Positions 39,101 to 47,735 of a stretch of 64,000 nucleotides of DNA are shown here, piece after piece. The first letter of the stretch is position 1. The number at the start of each line of letters is the position of its first letter. Origin of the DNA: Geomonas silvestris (lineage in GTDB: Bacteria; Desulfobacterota; Desulfuromonadia; Geobacterales; Geobacteraceae); assembly GCF_014193515.1 (NCBI RefSeq), contig NZ_BLXX01000006.1, forward strand, positions 62,001 through 126,000. Direction: 5' to 3'. A model generated the notes under the pieces. The model saw only the letters and a program-made list of their open reading frames with translations. It was not told the DNA's origin and searched no databases. The position numbers were made by a program, and so were the translations under genes.

Positions 39101-40413
39101 GCGTTAATGCCACCAAAACCAAAGGCGCTCACCCCGGCCCGGCGCGGGGCCGTCGCGGAGCGGCGTTTCCAGGGCTCAGTCTTCTGCAACACCCGGAAGG
39201 GGCTCTGCTCCAGCCCGAAGCCGGCAGGTGCCGCCTGGAATCCGGCGGTTGGGGGCAGGCTTTCCTGAGCCATGGCGAGGAGCACCTTGGTAAGCGCGGC
39301 GCCGCCGGCAGCCGTCAGGAGGTGCCCGATGTTGGACTTCACCGAGCCGATGACGCAGCTTCCGCCACCCTCGGCCTCTTTCCAGAGTTCCTTCAGGCTT
39401 GCCACCTCGGTCGCGTCGCCCACCGGGGTGCCCGTCGCGTGGCACTCGATGAGGTCGACATCTTCGGGGCGCCACCCTGCCTGCGCGTAGGCCGCCCGCA
39501 TCGCGCGCAGCTGCCCCTCCGACATCGGAGCGAGAAGGCTTCCTCCCACGTCGTTGGAGAGGCCGATCCCCCGGATGATTCCGTAGATGTGATCGCCTTG
39601 GGCGATGGCGTCCTCGGTCCGCTTCAAGAGGAAGATGCCGGCCCCTTCGCCGACCACCAGGCCGTCGCCGGCCGCGTCGAACGGCGAGCAGATGCCGCGC
39701 TTGGAGAGGGCGCGCAGCTGGGAGAAGCCCATCTGGGTGTAGAGCGGGTCGGGGCGCGACACGCCGCCGGTCAGCATGGCGTCGGCGCGGCCGGAGAGGA
39801 GTTCCTCGGCGGCGAGCTTGATGGCGTAAAGCGAGGAGGCGCAGGCGGCGTCCAGGGTGCAGCAACCGCCCCCCAGCCCGAGCGCGGCGGAGAGGATCCC
39901 GGCGGGAAGCCCGGCTACGTAACGGTTTAAGGGGTCGACCGCAGCCGCAGGGAGGGCGCGCCCCAGGAGTTTTTCCTCGAAGGTGCGCCCCAGGAACAGG
40001 CGGGAGAGCTCTGCCGATTTTTCGCTGGGAAGGGCGAGGTTGCCGATGATGACGCCGACCCGGGAGCGGTCCAGGCCGCTCGTCACCGCGGAGCCGAAGG
40101 CCCGGGAGCCCGCGTGCAAAAGGAGGTGGAAGAGCGGGTCCAGCCCCTTAAGAAATGCCGGATCCAGCTGCAGCCCGGAAAGTTCGGATGCCGAAGGGAG
40201 GTTGTCGATGAAACAGCCGTGCCGGGAGTAGACGTGGTCCGCCTTGCCCGGCTCCGGATGGAAGGCCTGTTCTGCGGGGAGCTGCCAGCGTCCCGGAGGA
40301 ACTACCCGGGTGGCGCTTCTGGCGTTACTGATGTTATCCCAGAACGTACTGAGTTCGGGCGCGTCGGGAAAGATCCCGCCGATGCCGACGATCGCAACGG
40401 ATGGGGACTGCAT
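33151..40413 (-). CDS. pfaC: PUFA synthase subunit PfaC: KS, chain-length factor, acyltransferase, two FabA-type dehydratases
   Basis: 2420 residues. A catalytic ketosynthase (about 1-440, Cys191 in DAACASS, later ECHATGTPVGD and GHLLTAAG) is followed by a KS-like chain-length factor (about 465-915). In the latter, the nucleophile position reads SSEESSG near residue 669, so it has no Cys. An acyltransferase follows (about 1060-1345, Ser1153 in GYSLGES), then an alanine/proline-rich linker (about 1420-1560). Four hotdog units forming two FabA-like dehydratases occupy about 1670-2000 and 2080-2420, with HFVDDKVMPGT and HFYEDPVTPGS as active-site segments. These dehydratases introduce and isomerise cis double bonds during PUFA synthesis. 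The acyltransferase inside PfaC replaces a separate PfaB. It starts 2 bases after the pfaA stop. Confidence 0.93.
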   Translation of the reverse strand: MQSPSVAIVGIGGIFPDAPELSTFWDNISNARSATRVVPPGRWQLPAEQAFHPEPGKADHVYSRHGCFIDNLPSASELSGLQLDPAFLKGLDPLFHLLLHAGSRAFGSAVTSGLDRSRVGVIIGNLALPSEKSAELSRLFLGRTFEEKLLGRALPAAAVDPLNRYVAGLPAGILSAALGLGGGCCTLDAACASSLYAIKLAAEELLSGRADAMLTGGVSRPDPLYTQMGFSQLRALSKRGICSPFDAAGDGLVVGEGAGIFLLKRTEDAIAQGDHIYGIIRGIGLSNDVGGSLLAPMSEGQLRAMRAAYAQAGWRPEDVDLIECHATGTPVGDATEVASLKELWKEAEGGGSCVIGSVKSNIGHLLTAAGGAALTKVLLAMAQESLPPTAGFQAAPAGFGLEQSPFRVLQKTEPWKRRSATAPRRAGVSAFGFGGINAHLLIEEWLPQSAPQESAASETIEIREDSELELVAVVGMDARFGSWQSLSAFQRRVLGGDSSVAASKPKDWWGAEKSDWFAEEQLKGTPFSGYYLDEFELPPTAFRIPPREMEEMLPQQLLMLQSAAAAMADAGMDRSDNLRAGVFIGIALDLNSTNFAFRWSIAEKAKVWAKELGLTLDEQGFARWVDQLREQSGPALTANRTMGALGSVVASRVAREFKVGGPSFTVSSEESSGLRALEIAVRQLQAGEIDRALTGAVDLAGDLRAALGHHLGRPYSPSGAATPFDDRADGSTVGEGAACLVLKRLSDAQRDGDRIYAVIKGIGSTSGNAMLPGAEAYGEALKRAYREAGVQPAQVGYLEAHGSGNAAEDRMEAAALSAFFDQRGQTPACDAGSDDQAAQPAMQRSIAVGSVKSEIGHTGAASGLAAFVRGCLALYQEIIPAPHKAVARPLPKVSGDGALFLPSGSRYWLRNRAEGTRHAGVSVFGVDGSCSHVVLEGCDAAPLPAAPDRVAPLGPLKECLFCITGSDQKELEKGLAELRRQAAASTGADLYNLAASWQQSRQDAQHPLAVSLVARNHEELSALISQGERLLNATAAQAEALIPPALRDRVFFSANPIGASGKIGFIFPGSGNHFAGMGMELSARWPEIFRRQDAENLYLREQFQPEQFWNGTPIESVHENHLAVIFGQVATGCAVSDLVRSFGIAPGSIIGYSLGESAGLFASRTWQERDLMLARMRASSLFTHDLAGECRAARRAWGEAAGKEISWSIGVVDASAREVRRALKKTSRVYLLIVNTPEECVIGGDTKWVKHLVAMLDCRFFPLQGVTTVHCEVAREVAQAYHDLHLFTTQPAPALTFYSGAAGSAYQVNRRSAAESILNQAIDGIDYPKVIEAAYQEGVRYFLEMGPGGSCSRMIGRILAGRPHVARSACLPGVEPVSAIMRLLAHLVTERVPVNLEPLFATAPLTLGMSSTAGQGNSLRFGTGGAPFSPTLPAGQTSGMGDMVSAEPSDRIVTTVTATRMEIPVNQAPTRHPTPVPVTAGKAPAAPAAVATQAGPSIAPAAVQLQTAARPEAAIAPTQPLQLHPAAGLTGGETTSAPGSASAGSLAPLLAEFAAAQEARLKAHEAYLKVAENLADSMAHALKLQVLLQEQLLATGGPAVLAAAASEPAAAVANTAASAAAAAQLFAAPTPPQPAKPAPAFDRDMCFEFARGSVGKMLGPAFAEADSFPTRVRLPDEPLMLVDRIMTVEGEPKSMTSGRVVTEHDVLPGAWYLDGGRIPTCIAVEAGQADLFLSGYLGIDFITRGLAVYRLLDAVVTFHRDLPGPGETIHYDIRIERFFRQGETYLFRFHFEATVNGEPLMSMRNGCAGFFSAEELAAGKGIVRGALDLRPRNGKRPTDWTDLVPMSRERYSAAQLDQLRRGDLAGCFGAAFAGISISRPLTIPGGAMKLVHRVVELDPQGGRYQMGFIQAEADIHPQDWFITCHFVDDKVMPGTLMYECCMHTLRILLLRMGWVAEAQGATWQPVPGVASQLCCRGQVLESTKVVRYEVTVRELGYRPEPYAIVDALMYADGKPIVEITNMSARLSGTNKEMLLNLWKKQGAVAAQPVASDPASLYQHKPALYTKEQILAYSNGKPSEGFGERYRIFDNERKIARLPGPPFQFMDRVTALKGEPWQMVAGAMAEAQYDIPVDEWYFAVERQPRMPFSVLLEAALQPCGWLAAYVGSALNSPTDISFRNLGGNAVQHRPVTPQSGTLTATATLTKVATSGGMIIQEFDFSVADRQGILYEGETMFGFFAKEALANQVGIREAAPYQPTAEEVARSVSLPYPVETPFPEQMLRMIDRIDQYVPDGGPAGLGYVKGIKVVNPEEWFFKAHFYEDPVTPGSLGLESFQQLMKFAAVQRWGWQEGDQFASVALEKRHRWLYRGQVVPTNKEVTVVCWITGADDGKRLLTAAGFLLVDGRAIYQMNDFTVQVVRG

Positions 40414-40415
40414 GA

Positions 40416-43400
40416 TCAGGCTGCCCCCAAGTTGACGGACACGGGGCGCGGCAGCTGGTTACGCTGGAAGGCCTGCTTAAGCGACGGATCGATGACGCAC
40501 TCGTACCCTTCGAGGCGCGCCACCAGTTTGCCGGTGTTGCGGTCCAAAAACTCCATGTCGGCAGCGGCGCCGTGGGCGCTCTCCGAGGTGACCCGGATCA
40601 CGACCTGCACCCCTTCGCGCGGGAACGCCTCCTGGAACTGGCGGTAACGGCCGGCGAAGCAGGGGAGGGAACCGGCGCCGAAGCGCTCGAAGCTCCAGAG
40701 GATCATCATCTGGAAGGCGCTGTCGATGACCAAGGGATCGGTGAGCCAGGCGCTTCTCAGCGGCTGCTTGATCCAGGAACCAGGGGCGGGTGCCCCTTTG
40801 ACGAACGCGGCGATCCCCTTGGCGGAGCAGCCGTCTACCTGCTCGATGCCGTGCAGGTCCGGGCCGTGGAACAGGCGCTCGCGGTTGTAGATCACCCCGT
40901 TTTCCGGGAGGTACGGCGTGCTGGGGAGCTCGGTGATGGAGCGGATCCCCTCCGGGAGGCGGGTCGCCAAAACGATCTCGGCCTTCGCGTGCAAAAGGAA
41001 CCGGTCGTTGGCGCCGCGGCTGGAGAGCTCCACCGGAACCAGGTAGGACGACTCGCGTTTTACCGCGCGGCCGGCCATCACGTTCAGGGTGATGCTGCTG
41101 TTTCCTTCGAAGACGACCCCTTTGCAGATGCGCAGGTCGTTGAAACCGTGGAAGCGGAACCCGGGGTTGCCGTGCAGCGCGCCGTGGGCCAGCCACTCGA
41201 CGATGACCGCCATGGGGAGCACCGCCTTGCCGTCCAGGACGTGCGAGCGCAGGAACGGGTAGTCGGAGATCTTCAGGGTGAGCGAGAAGGCCTCCTGGAG
41301 GGTCTGCTGCTTGGCCGGGGTCGGTGCCGGAGCGGACAGGTCGGGAGTGCCCAGGGTAGCGAGGCAGACGATCTCCACCGGGGCGTCGGCGGCGGCAATC
41401 TCGCGGGCCAGGAAGGCACCCCCTTGCTGCAGGCCGATGACGCCGATCCCTTCCTCGGCGAACACCTTCTTCAGGGCGGCATTGACCATCCCGCCGTCCC
41501 AGGGACCCCAGTTGATGCTGACCGCGCGGCAGTTCTCGCGGCGGCGCGCCTCGGCCTGGGCCAGCTTGTTCAGGACCTCGTTGGCGACCGCATAGTCGAC
41601 CTGCCCCACGCGACCGTAGCGGCCGGTGCTGGAGGAGAAGAGGGCGATGAAGCGCAGGTCGTCGTGGTGGGTCACGTTGAGCAGGGTGCGCAGGCCGTCC
41701 ACTTTGGTGCTGTAGACCTGCTCGAACTGCTCGGGAGTCTTGTCCACGATGAGGCGGTCGGCGAGGACACCGGCGCCGTGTACGATGCCGCGGATCGGTC
41801 CGTGGCTGCGGCGCACGTCGTTAAGCAGGAGTTCCATGGCGCCTTCGTCGCGGATGTCGACCGACCGGTAGCTCGCCTTGGCGCCTGCCTTGGCGATTCT
41901 GGACAAGGTGGAGCGCAGTTCGCGGGCGGCCAGGATGGCGCGGTAGCGCTCCTCTATCTCGCGCGGATGCAGCTTTCCGGGGGCGTTTTGCAGGATGGCG
42001 CGCTTGATCTCGGCTTCCTCGGCGAGGCCGGAAAGCCACTGCGGCTCCTCCGCCGGTTCCGGGCTGCGGCCTAAAAGGACCAGGTAGGGGCGATAGGCCT
42101 CGGCAAGTGCCAGTGCGGCTTCCGCGGTGACCCCGCGACCGCCGCCGGTAATGACGACGACCTCGCCCTCTTTGACCGGCGCGGTGGCGGCAACAGGGGC
42201 AGCCGGCAGCACGGTCTGATTCAGCGCGTAACGGCCGGCAGGAAGGAGCCCGACCTCAACCGGTCCGCGGCGGAACAGCTCCACGGCAACCGCGCCGGCA
42301 GCTTGTGGGGCGTTGGGGAACTCGCCCAGGTCGATCGCCTTGCAGCACACCGCGGGCCACTCGCGGGCCGCCGTCTTGGCGAGGCCGGCCAGACCACCGG
42401 AAAGCGGATCCTTCAGCTTGCTTCCTTGGGTGAAACCGAAGGTGCCGTCCAAGCGGGATGCCGTGACGCACACGGCGCCGTCGGACTCGGCAGACTGGTT
42501 CAGGGCCTTGGCAGCGTTCTTGAAGAGCTGGAAGGCGTTTTTCAGGAATTCGTCGTCGGTGCCGGTGACCGGCGCGCAGATCACCAGGCCGGAGAGCTTC
42601 CCGGTCGGGACAATCTGTGTGACGTTGTGCGCGTCGATCTTGCGGACCGTGCAGCCGTGGTCCAAAAGGATGCTGCAGAGCTCGGCGGTGAAGGCGGAGT
42701 CGTCGTTGGTGACCCAGATCTCCCCGTCGTTGGCGAGGATCACCGCCTCCTGGTTCGCTTCCTCATCGAGCAGGACCGGCACCACGGCGCTCCGCTCCAG
42801 ATCCGGGAGTTCGGCCTGGACCGGCGCCGGAGCTACAGGGGGGGTAACCGGTGCTGCCGCCGGCGCTACGGCGATTTCGGGTGTGCTTGCCGGTGCGGCG
42901 GTCAAAAAGGCTGCGATGTCCCCCAAGGTGCGCAAGGTCCCCAGGTGCTCAGGTCCGATGACCGGTGCTCCAGGCAGGCGCTCCTGCAGGGTGGAGAGGA
43001 TCTCGACCCGCTTGATGGAGTCGATCCCGAGATCCGAATCCATCCCCATTTCCAGCTCCAACATGTCGACTGGGTAACCGGTTTTTTCGCTGACCACCTC
43101 GAGAAGCACGCCGGTCACTTCTGCACCACTCGTCGTGGCAGCGGCAGGAGCGACAACAGCCGCCTGAGGCGCAGACCCGGTTGCCAGGTGGCGAGCAATT
43201 TCGCCCAAGGTGCGCAGGGTTCCCAGGTGCTCCGGGCCGATCGCCGGGGAACCGGGGAGCCGCTCCTGGAGCGTGGAGAGGATCTCGACCCGCTTGATGG
43301 AATCGATGCCGAGATCGGAATCCATCCCCATCTCGAGCTCGAGCATCTCCTGCGGGTAGCCGGTCTTCTCACTCACCACTTCGAGGAGCGTCGCGGTGAC

Positions 43401-46400
43401 AGTATCAAGGTCGCTGCCGGTCTGAGCGGCAACCGGAGCAGAAACCGGAGCCGAGGCCGGTACGGCGGCAGCGACGGGGAGACCGGCGGCCAGATGGCCA
43501 GCGATGTCGCCCAGGGTGCGCAGGGTCCCCAGGTGCTCGGGGCCGATGACCGGAGAGCCCGGCAGGCGCTCCTGCAGGGTGGAAAGGATCTCGACGCGCT
43601 TGATGGAGTCGATCCCCAGGTCCGAGTCCATCCCCATGTCGAGCTCCAGCATCTCGACCGGATAGCCGGTCTTCTCGCTGATGACCGCCAAAAGGGTCTC
43701 GGTGATGGGGAGCGTGGGCGCGGCAGCGCTGGCGGTTGCCACCTGCGCCGCAGCAGGTGCGGCAGGTGCAGCGGCGACGGCGCCGGCCGAAAGGTGTGCG
43801 GCGATCTCGCCCAGGGTGCGCAAGGTACCCAGGTGCTCGGGGCCGATGACCGGGGAGCCGGGGAGGCGCTCCTGCAAAGTTGAGAGGATCTCGACGCGCT
43901 TGATGGAGTCGATGCCCAGGTCGGAATCCATACCCATGTCGAGTTCCAGCATCTCGATGGGATAGCCGGTCTTTTCGCTGATGACGGCTAAAAGGGTCTC
44001 GGTAACGGGGAACGCAGGCGCGGCTGCGGCCGCGGGTGCAGGCTGCACAGCCGCCACGGGTGCGGCAGCCGACGCGGTTGCGGTCGTGGCGGCACCTGCG
44101 CAGAGGTGCGCAGCAATCTCGCCCAAGGTACGCAGGGTGCCCAGGTGCTCGGGACCGATGACCGGGGAGGCGGGGAGGCGTTCCTGCAAAGTTGAGAGGA
44201 TCTCGACGCGCTTGATGGAGTCGATGCCCAGGTCGGAATCCATCCCCATGTCGAGCTCCAGCATCTCAATCGGATAGCCGGTCTTCTCACTGATTACAGC
44301 GAGCAGTGTCTCGGTGACCTGGCCGGAAGTTGCCGCCGGAGCGGCCGGAGCGGCAACCGGGCGTGCCGGTGCAGGCGCCGCAGCTGCAACGGGGGCGGCA
44401 ACCGGTACAGGCGCAGCAGTCGGTATCACGGTGCTTGCAGCCGGGGCGTAAACCGGTGCGGTGAAAGCTGTCGGAGCGGTAGCAGTTGCCATCGGTGCGA
44501 CGGGCTGAGCAGGAATAGCGGCGGCCGGCTGGATTGCAACGGGGAGACCGGAAGCGGTGCCCATCAGCAACTGGTGCTGCTGTTCCAGAAGCGTCTGGAA
44601 GGTCTTCGCGGCTTGCTCCTGGCCCTCGAGGAACCGGCGGTGCAACTGCGCGGTTTCCTCCTGCATCTTCTGCAAGAGCGCCATGCTGTCGCGGGTGACG
44701 CGCAGCGATTCGGAAAGCGCAGTTGTGGAGGCAGCCGGTGCCGCAACAGGCGCCTGGACGTACTGGGGCGCGCTTGCTGCCGGTGCCGGGCGAGGAGTGG
44801 CCTGGGGGGCCACCGAAGCAACCTGGGCCGCCTGAACAGCGGGTGCCGGGGGAGCCACATCTGCAGCTGGCGCTGCCATTATCGGCTTGGGTGCAGCCGG
44901 TGCCTTCTTCGGCTTCGGCTTGACGTAGTTGGCGCCGCTTAGCGGGATGGTGAGCGCGGGCTTTTTGCCGGAGGGCTGAACCGGCCGGTAGTCGCCGTCC
45001 CAGGCGCCCAACCGCACCGGGTAGCCGAGGGTGGCAAGCTGGGCCAAGGTCCGGGCCAGGTCGAGGACGCCGGAGCGTTTGCCGGAGGAGGCGTCCAGAG
45101 CCAGGGCCTGGTGCGGCCGCTCGCCCAGGATCGCCTGGACCAGACCGGTCAACCGGCTGCCGGGGCCCACTTCGACGAAGGTGCGGATGCCGGCTGCGTA
45201 CATCGCCTCGATCTCGGCTACGAATTCGACCGGCTTGGCCAGTTGGTGGGCCAGAAGTTCTTTGGCCTTTGCGGCGTCGCTGGGGTAGAGATCGGCGCTG
45301 GTGTTGGCGTACACCGCAGTATGTGCCGGCTGCCAGTCAAGTTCTTTCAGGGCTGCCAGGAACGGCTGGGCCGCATCGGCGACCAGGCTGCTGTGGAAAG
45401 CGGCGGCTACCGGAAGCTGCTTGTTTGTGATGGAGCGCGCGCTGAAGACGGCAGCGGCGCGGGCGATTTCGGTGCTCTTGCCCGAAAGGACGCACTGCGT
45501 CGGGGCGTTGCGATTGGCGATAACCAGGTCGAGCTTTTCCTGCTCGAGGACCTCGCTCACTTTGGCAAGCGGCGCGGAGACCGCGAGCATGCTCCCCTTG
45601 TCGCCGCTGCCGTCGCCCATCAGGCGTCCGCGCAGCCGGGAAAGGGTGTGCAGGTCGGCCGGCGCGAGTACGCCGGCGGCGCACAGCGCGGTCAACTCGC
45701 CGTAGCTGTGGCCGGCGACGGCGTCCGGGGCAAGCCCGAAGGTGCGCAAGATCTCGAGGGCGCCGAGGCTGGTGGCGCCGATCGCGGGCTGTGCGGCCTG
45801 GGTGGCACGCAGCGCGGCTTCCTGGGCGCTCTTGGTCTCTGCGTCAAAGGCTGATGCGGGGTAGATGAGGTCGGAGAGGAGCTCGCCGCGCTCGGCGAGG
45901 AAACCTTCGTTGGCCTCGGTGAGCGCGTCGATCAGCTGCGGGAACCGGCAGGCCAGATCGTTGAGCATCCCGGTGTACTGAGAACCCTGGCCCGGGAAAA
46001 GCACCCCAAGCTGGCCCGCCTCGGCTGCGCAGGCGTAAAAGGCGCCGTCGGGGGTCTGCCAGGAACCTTGGGGATTTTTCGCGAGCATTGCCTGGGCGTT
46101 TTTCACCAGGGACGCGAGGTTGGTCTTCTTGCGCTCAACCACAAGGGTGAGCCGGCAGGCACCGTTGGCGTCGAAAGAGGCGCGCGAGGCTGCCGCCAGG
46201 GTGCGCAACGCGGTCCAGTTCGCCTCGGCTGGGATCTCGCCGAGCTTCCCGGCAAGGGCAGCCGCGTCGGCACCGGAGAGGGCGATGATCTGGGTGTTGC
46301 CGTCCCAGTCGGTGGCGCTTCTACGGGAGCCGTATTCCTCGAGGACCACGTGGAAGTTCGATCCGCCGAAGCCGAAGGCGCTCACCGCCGCGCGGCGCGG

Positions 46401-47735
46401 GGTTTCGGCGTGGTTCAGCCAGGGACGTTTCTCGGTCGCGAGATAGAAGGGGGAACTGGCAGAAACCACCTCTTTTTGCGGGGTCTGCACCTTTATAGTT
46501 GGCGGAATCACTTTGTGGTACAGCGCCAGGGCGGCCTTGATGAGCCCTGCGGAGCCGGCTGCAGCCTTGGTGTGGCCGATCTGCGACTTTACCGAGCCCA
46601 GGCAACACCAGGGATGCTCGGCCTCGCCGTACACCTCGCGCAGCGCACTTATCTCGACCGCGTCGCCCACCTTGGTGCCGGTGCCGTGAGCTTCCAGAAG
46701 CCCGATGCTCTGCGGGGTAACCTCGGCGTTACGGTAGGCGTTCAGGAGGGCGTTTTTCTGCCCGGAGGCACTCGGGGCGTAGATGGCGTCTCCTTTGCCA
46801 TCGCTGGAGGAGCCGACCCCGCGGACTACCGCGTAGATCCTGTCGCCGTCGCGCTCGGCGTCGGCCAGCCGCTTCAGGACCACGATCCCCAGACCTTCAC
46901 CGAGGATGGTGCCGTCCGCGGAGACGTCGAAGGGCTTCGCGTTGCCGGTCGGGGAGAGTGCCGGAGTCTTGCTGAAGCACATGTACATGAAGATGTCGTT
47001 GAAGGTGTCGATGCCGCCGGTCACCACGATGTCGGCCTTACCCGAGGCGAGCTCCATGGAGGCCAGGTGCAGTGCGCTGAAGGAGCTGGCGCAGGCCGCG
47101 TCCACGACGCAGTTGGTTCCTCCCAGGTCGTACTGCTTGCTGATCCGGCCGGCTACCACGTTCCCCAAAAGGCCGGGGAAGGAGTTCTCCTGCCAGGGGA
47201 CATAGGAGTCGGCGATGCGCTCAACCACGTCCTCGGCGACCGCGTCCTCGACGCCGGCGTCTTTCAGCGCCGAGCGCCAGATCGGGTGCCCAAGGCGCGC
47301 GCCCAGGGGGATGACCAGCTCGAGGGTGCCGGTTACGCCCAAAATGACGGAGGCGCGGGCCTTGTCGAAGGTGCTCCCCGGCCCGTAACCCGCGTCCTTG
47401 AGCGCCTGGCCGGCCGCTACCAGTCCCAAAAGCTGCGAGGTGTCGATCGCCTCCATGATGTTGGGCGGGATGTTGAACTCCATCGGGTTGAAGTCGACCG
47501 GGGTGAGGAAGCCGCCACGGTGGCCGTAGGTGTGGTCGGGGGTCTTCTGGTCTTTATTAAAGTAGGCGTCGACGGACCAGTGGGTCGGCGGGATCTCGGT
47601 GATGGCATCCACTCCCTCCATGATGTTGGTCCAGTAGGCCTGCCGGTCCTCCGCCTGCGGGAAGAGGCAGCCGATGCCGATGATTGCCAGGTGAGTGCCG
47701 TTGCTGGTGCCGGTTTTCGTCTCGTCAGTTTTCAA
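40416..47735 (-). CDS. pfaA: PUFA synthase subunit PfaA: KS, AT, five ACPs, KR, DH
   Basis: 2439 residues. Order: ketosynthase (about 12-465, Cys215 in DAACASSF), malonyl acyltransferase (about 577-895, Ser677 in GHSYGE), an alanine/proline-rich linker, and five acyl carrier domains with phosphopantetheine serines at about 1173, 1277, 1377, 1479 and 1573 (each in DLGIDSIKRVEIL). A ketoreductase follows (about 1848-2135, VVVITGGGRGVTAE), then a C-terminal PKS-type dehydratase fold (about 2150-2430, FLRSHVLDGKAVLPM). This is the carrier and elongation subunit of a polyunsaturated fatty acid synthase. The TTG at 47735 is 8 bases after AAGGAG and overlaps the pfaD stop as TTGA; the open frame upstream of it is not coding. 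Confidence 0.94.
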   Translation of the reverse strand: MKTDETKTGTSNGTHLAIIGIGCLFPQAEDRQAYWTNIMEGVDAITEIPPTHWSVDAYFNKDQKTPDHTYGHRGGFLTPVDFNPMEFNIPPNIMEAIDTSQLLGLVAAGQALKDAGYGPGSTFDKARASVILGVTGTLELVIPLGARLGHPIWRSALKDAGVEDAVAEDVVERIADSYVPWQENSFPGLLGNVVAGRISKQYDLGGTNCVVDAACASSFSALHLASMELASGKADIVVTGGIDTFNDIFMYMCFSKTPALSPTGNAKPFDVSADGTILGEGLGIVVLKRLADAERDGDRIYAVVRGVGSSSDGKGDAIYAPSASGQKNALLNAYRNAEVTPQSIGLLEAHGTGTKVGDAVEISALREVYGEAEHPWCCLGSVKSQIGHTKAAAGSAGLIKAALALYHKVIPPTIKVQTPQKEVVSASSPFYLATEKRPWLNHAETPRRAAVSAFGFGGSNFHVVLEEYGSRRSATDWDGNTQIIALSGADAAALAGKLGEIPAEANWTALRTLAAASRASFDANGACRLTLVVERKKTNLASLVKNAQAMLAKNPQGSWQTPDGAFYACAAEAGQLGVLFPGQGSQYTGMLNDLACRFPQLIDALTEANEGFLAERGELLSDLIYPASAFDAETKSAQEAALRATQAAQPAIGATSLGALEILRTFGLAPDAVAGHSYGELTALCAAGVLAPADLHTLSRLRGRLMGDGSGDKGSMLAVSAPLAKVSEVLEQEKLDLVIANRNAPTQCVLSGKSTEIARAAAVFSARSITNKQLPVAAAFHSSLVADAAQPFLAALKELDWQPAHTAVYANTSADLYPSDAAKAKELLAHQLAKPVEFVAEIEAMYAAGIRTFVEVGPGSRLTGLVQAILGERPHQALALDASSGKRSGVLDLARTLAQLATLGYPVRLGAWDGDYRPVQPSGKKPALTIPLSGANYVKPKPKKAPAAPKPIMAAPAADVAPPAPAVQAAQVASVAPQATPRPAPAASAPQYVQAPVAAPAASTTALSESLRVTRDSMALLQKMQEETAQLHRRFLEGQEQAAKTFQTLLEQQHQLLMGTASGLPVAIQPAAAIPAQPVAPMATATAPTAFTAPVYAPAASTVIPTAAPVPVAAPVAAAAPAPARPVAAPAAPAATSGQVTETLLAVISEKTGYPIEMLELDMGMDSDLGIDSIKRVEILSTLQERLPASPVIGPEHLGTLRTLGEIAAHLCAGAATTATASAAAPVAAVQPAPAAAAAPAFPVTETLLAVISEKTGYPIEMLELDMGMDSDLGIDSIKRVEILSTLQERLPGSPVIGPEHLGTLRTLGEIAAHLSAGAVAAAPAAPAAAQVATASAAAPTLPITETLLAVISEKTGYPVEMLELDMGMDSDLGIDSIKRVEILSTLQERLPGSPVIGPEHLGTLRTLGDIAGHLAAGLPVAAAVPASAPVSAPVAAQTGSDLDTVTATLLEVVSEKTGYPQEMLELEMGMDSDLGIDSIKRVEILSTLQERLPGSPAIGPEHLGTLRTLGEIARHLATGSAPQAAVVAPAAATTSGAEVTGVLLEVVSEKTGYPVDMLELEMGMDSDLGIDSIKRVEILSTLQERLPGAPVIGPEHLGTLRTLGDIAAFLTAAPASTPEIAVAPAAAPVTPPVAPAPVQAELPDLERSAVVPVLLDEEANQEAVILANDGEIWVTNDDSAFTAELCSILLDHGCTVRKIDAHNVTQIVPTGKLSGLVICAPVTGTDDEFLKNAFQLFKNAAKALNQSAESDGAVCVTASRLDGTFGFTQGSKLKDPLSGGLAGLAKTAAREWPAVCCKAIDLGEFPNAPQAAGAVAVELFRRGPVEVGLLPAGRYALNQTVLPAAPVAATAPVKEGEVVVITGGGRGVTAEAALALAEAYRPYLVLLGRSPEPAEEPQWLSGLAEEAEIKRAILQNAPGKLHPREIEERYRAILAARELRSTLSRIAKAGAKASYRSVDIRDEGAMELLLNDVRRSHGPIRGIVHGAGVLADRLIVDKTPEQFEQVYSTKVDGLRTLLNVTHHDDLRFIALFSSSTGRYGRVGQVDYAVANEVLNKLAQAEARRRENCRAVSINWGPWDGGMVNAALKKVFAEEGIGVIGLQQGGAFLAREIAAADAPVEIVCLATLGTPDLSAPAPTPAKQQTLQEAFSLTLKISDYPFLRSHVLDGKAVLPMAVIVEWLAHGALHGNPGFRFHGFNDLRICKGVVFEGNSSITLNVMAGRAVKRESSYLVPVELSSRGANDRFLLHAKAEIVLATRLPEGIRSITELPSTPYLPENGVIYNRERLFHGPDLHGIEQVDGCSAKGIAAFVKGAPAPGSWIKQPLRSAWLTDPLVIDSAFQMMILWSFERFGAGSLPCFAGRYRQFQEAFPREGVQVVIRVTSESAHGAAADMEFLDRNTGKLVARLEGYECVIDPSLKQAFQRNQLPRPVSVNLGAA
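42898..44300. repeat. Five tandem ACP-encoding repeats within pfaA
   Basis: Five highly similar segments of about 200 bases (near 44100-44300, 43790-43999, 43490-43700, 43193-43400 and 42898-43100) encode the ACP domains, separated by variable Ala/Pro linkers. The serine codons are 282-312 bases apart. ACP1-3 share ETLLAVISEKTGYP(I/V)EMLELDMG, while ACP4-5 use LLEVVSEKTGYP and LELEMG, suggesting two duplication groups. Confidence 0.9.

Noticed and set aside
33085-39930. Very long plus-strand open frames (861 and 1357 residues) opposite pfaC
   Set aside because: They are GC-rich antisense shadows of a recognised multidomain protein and show no domain of their own.
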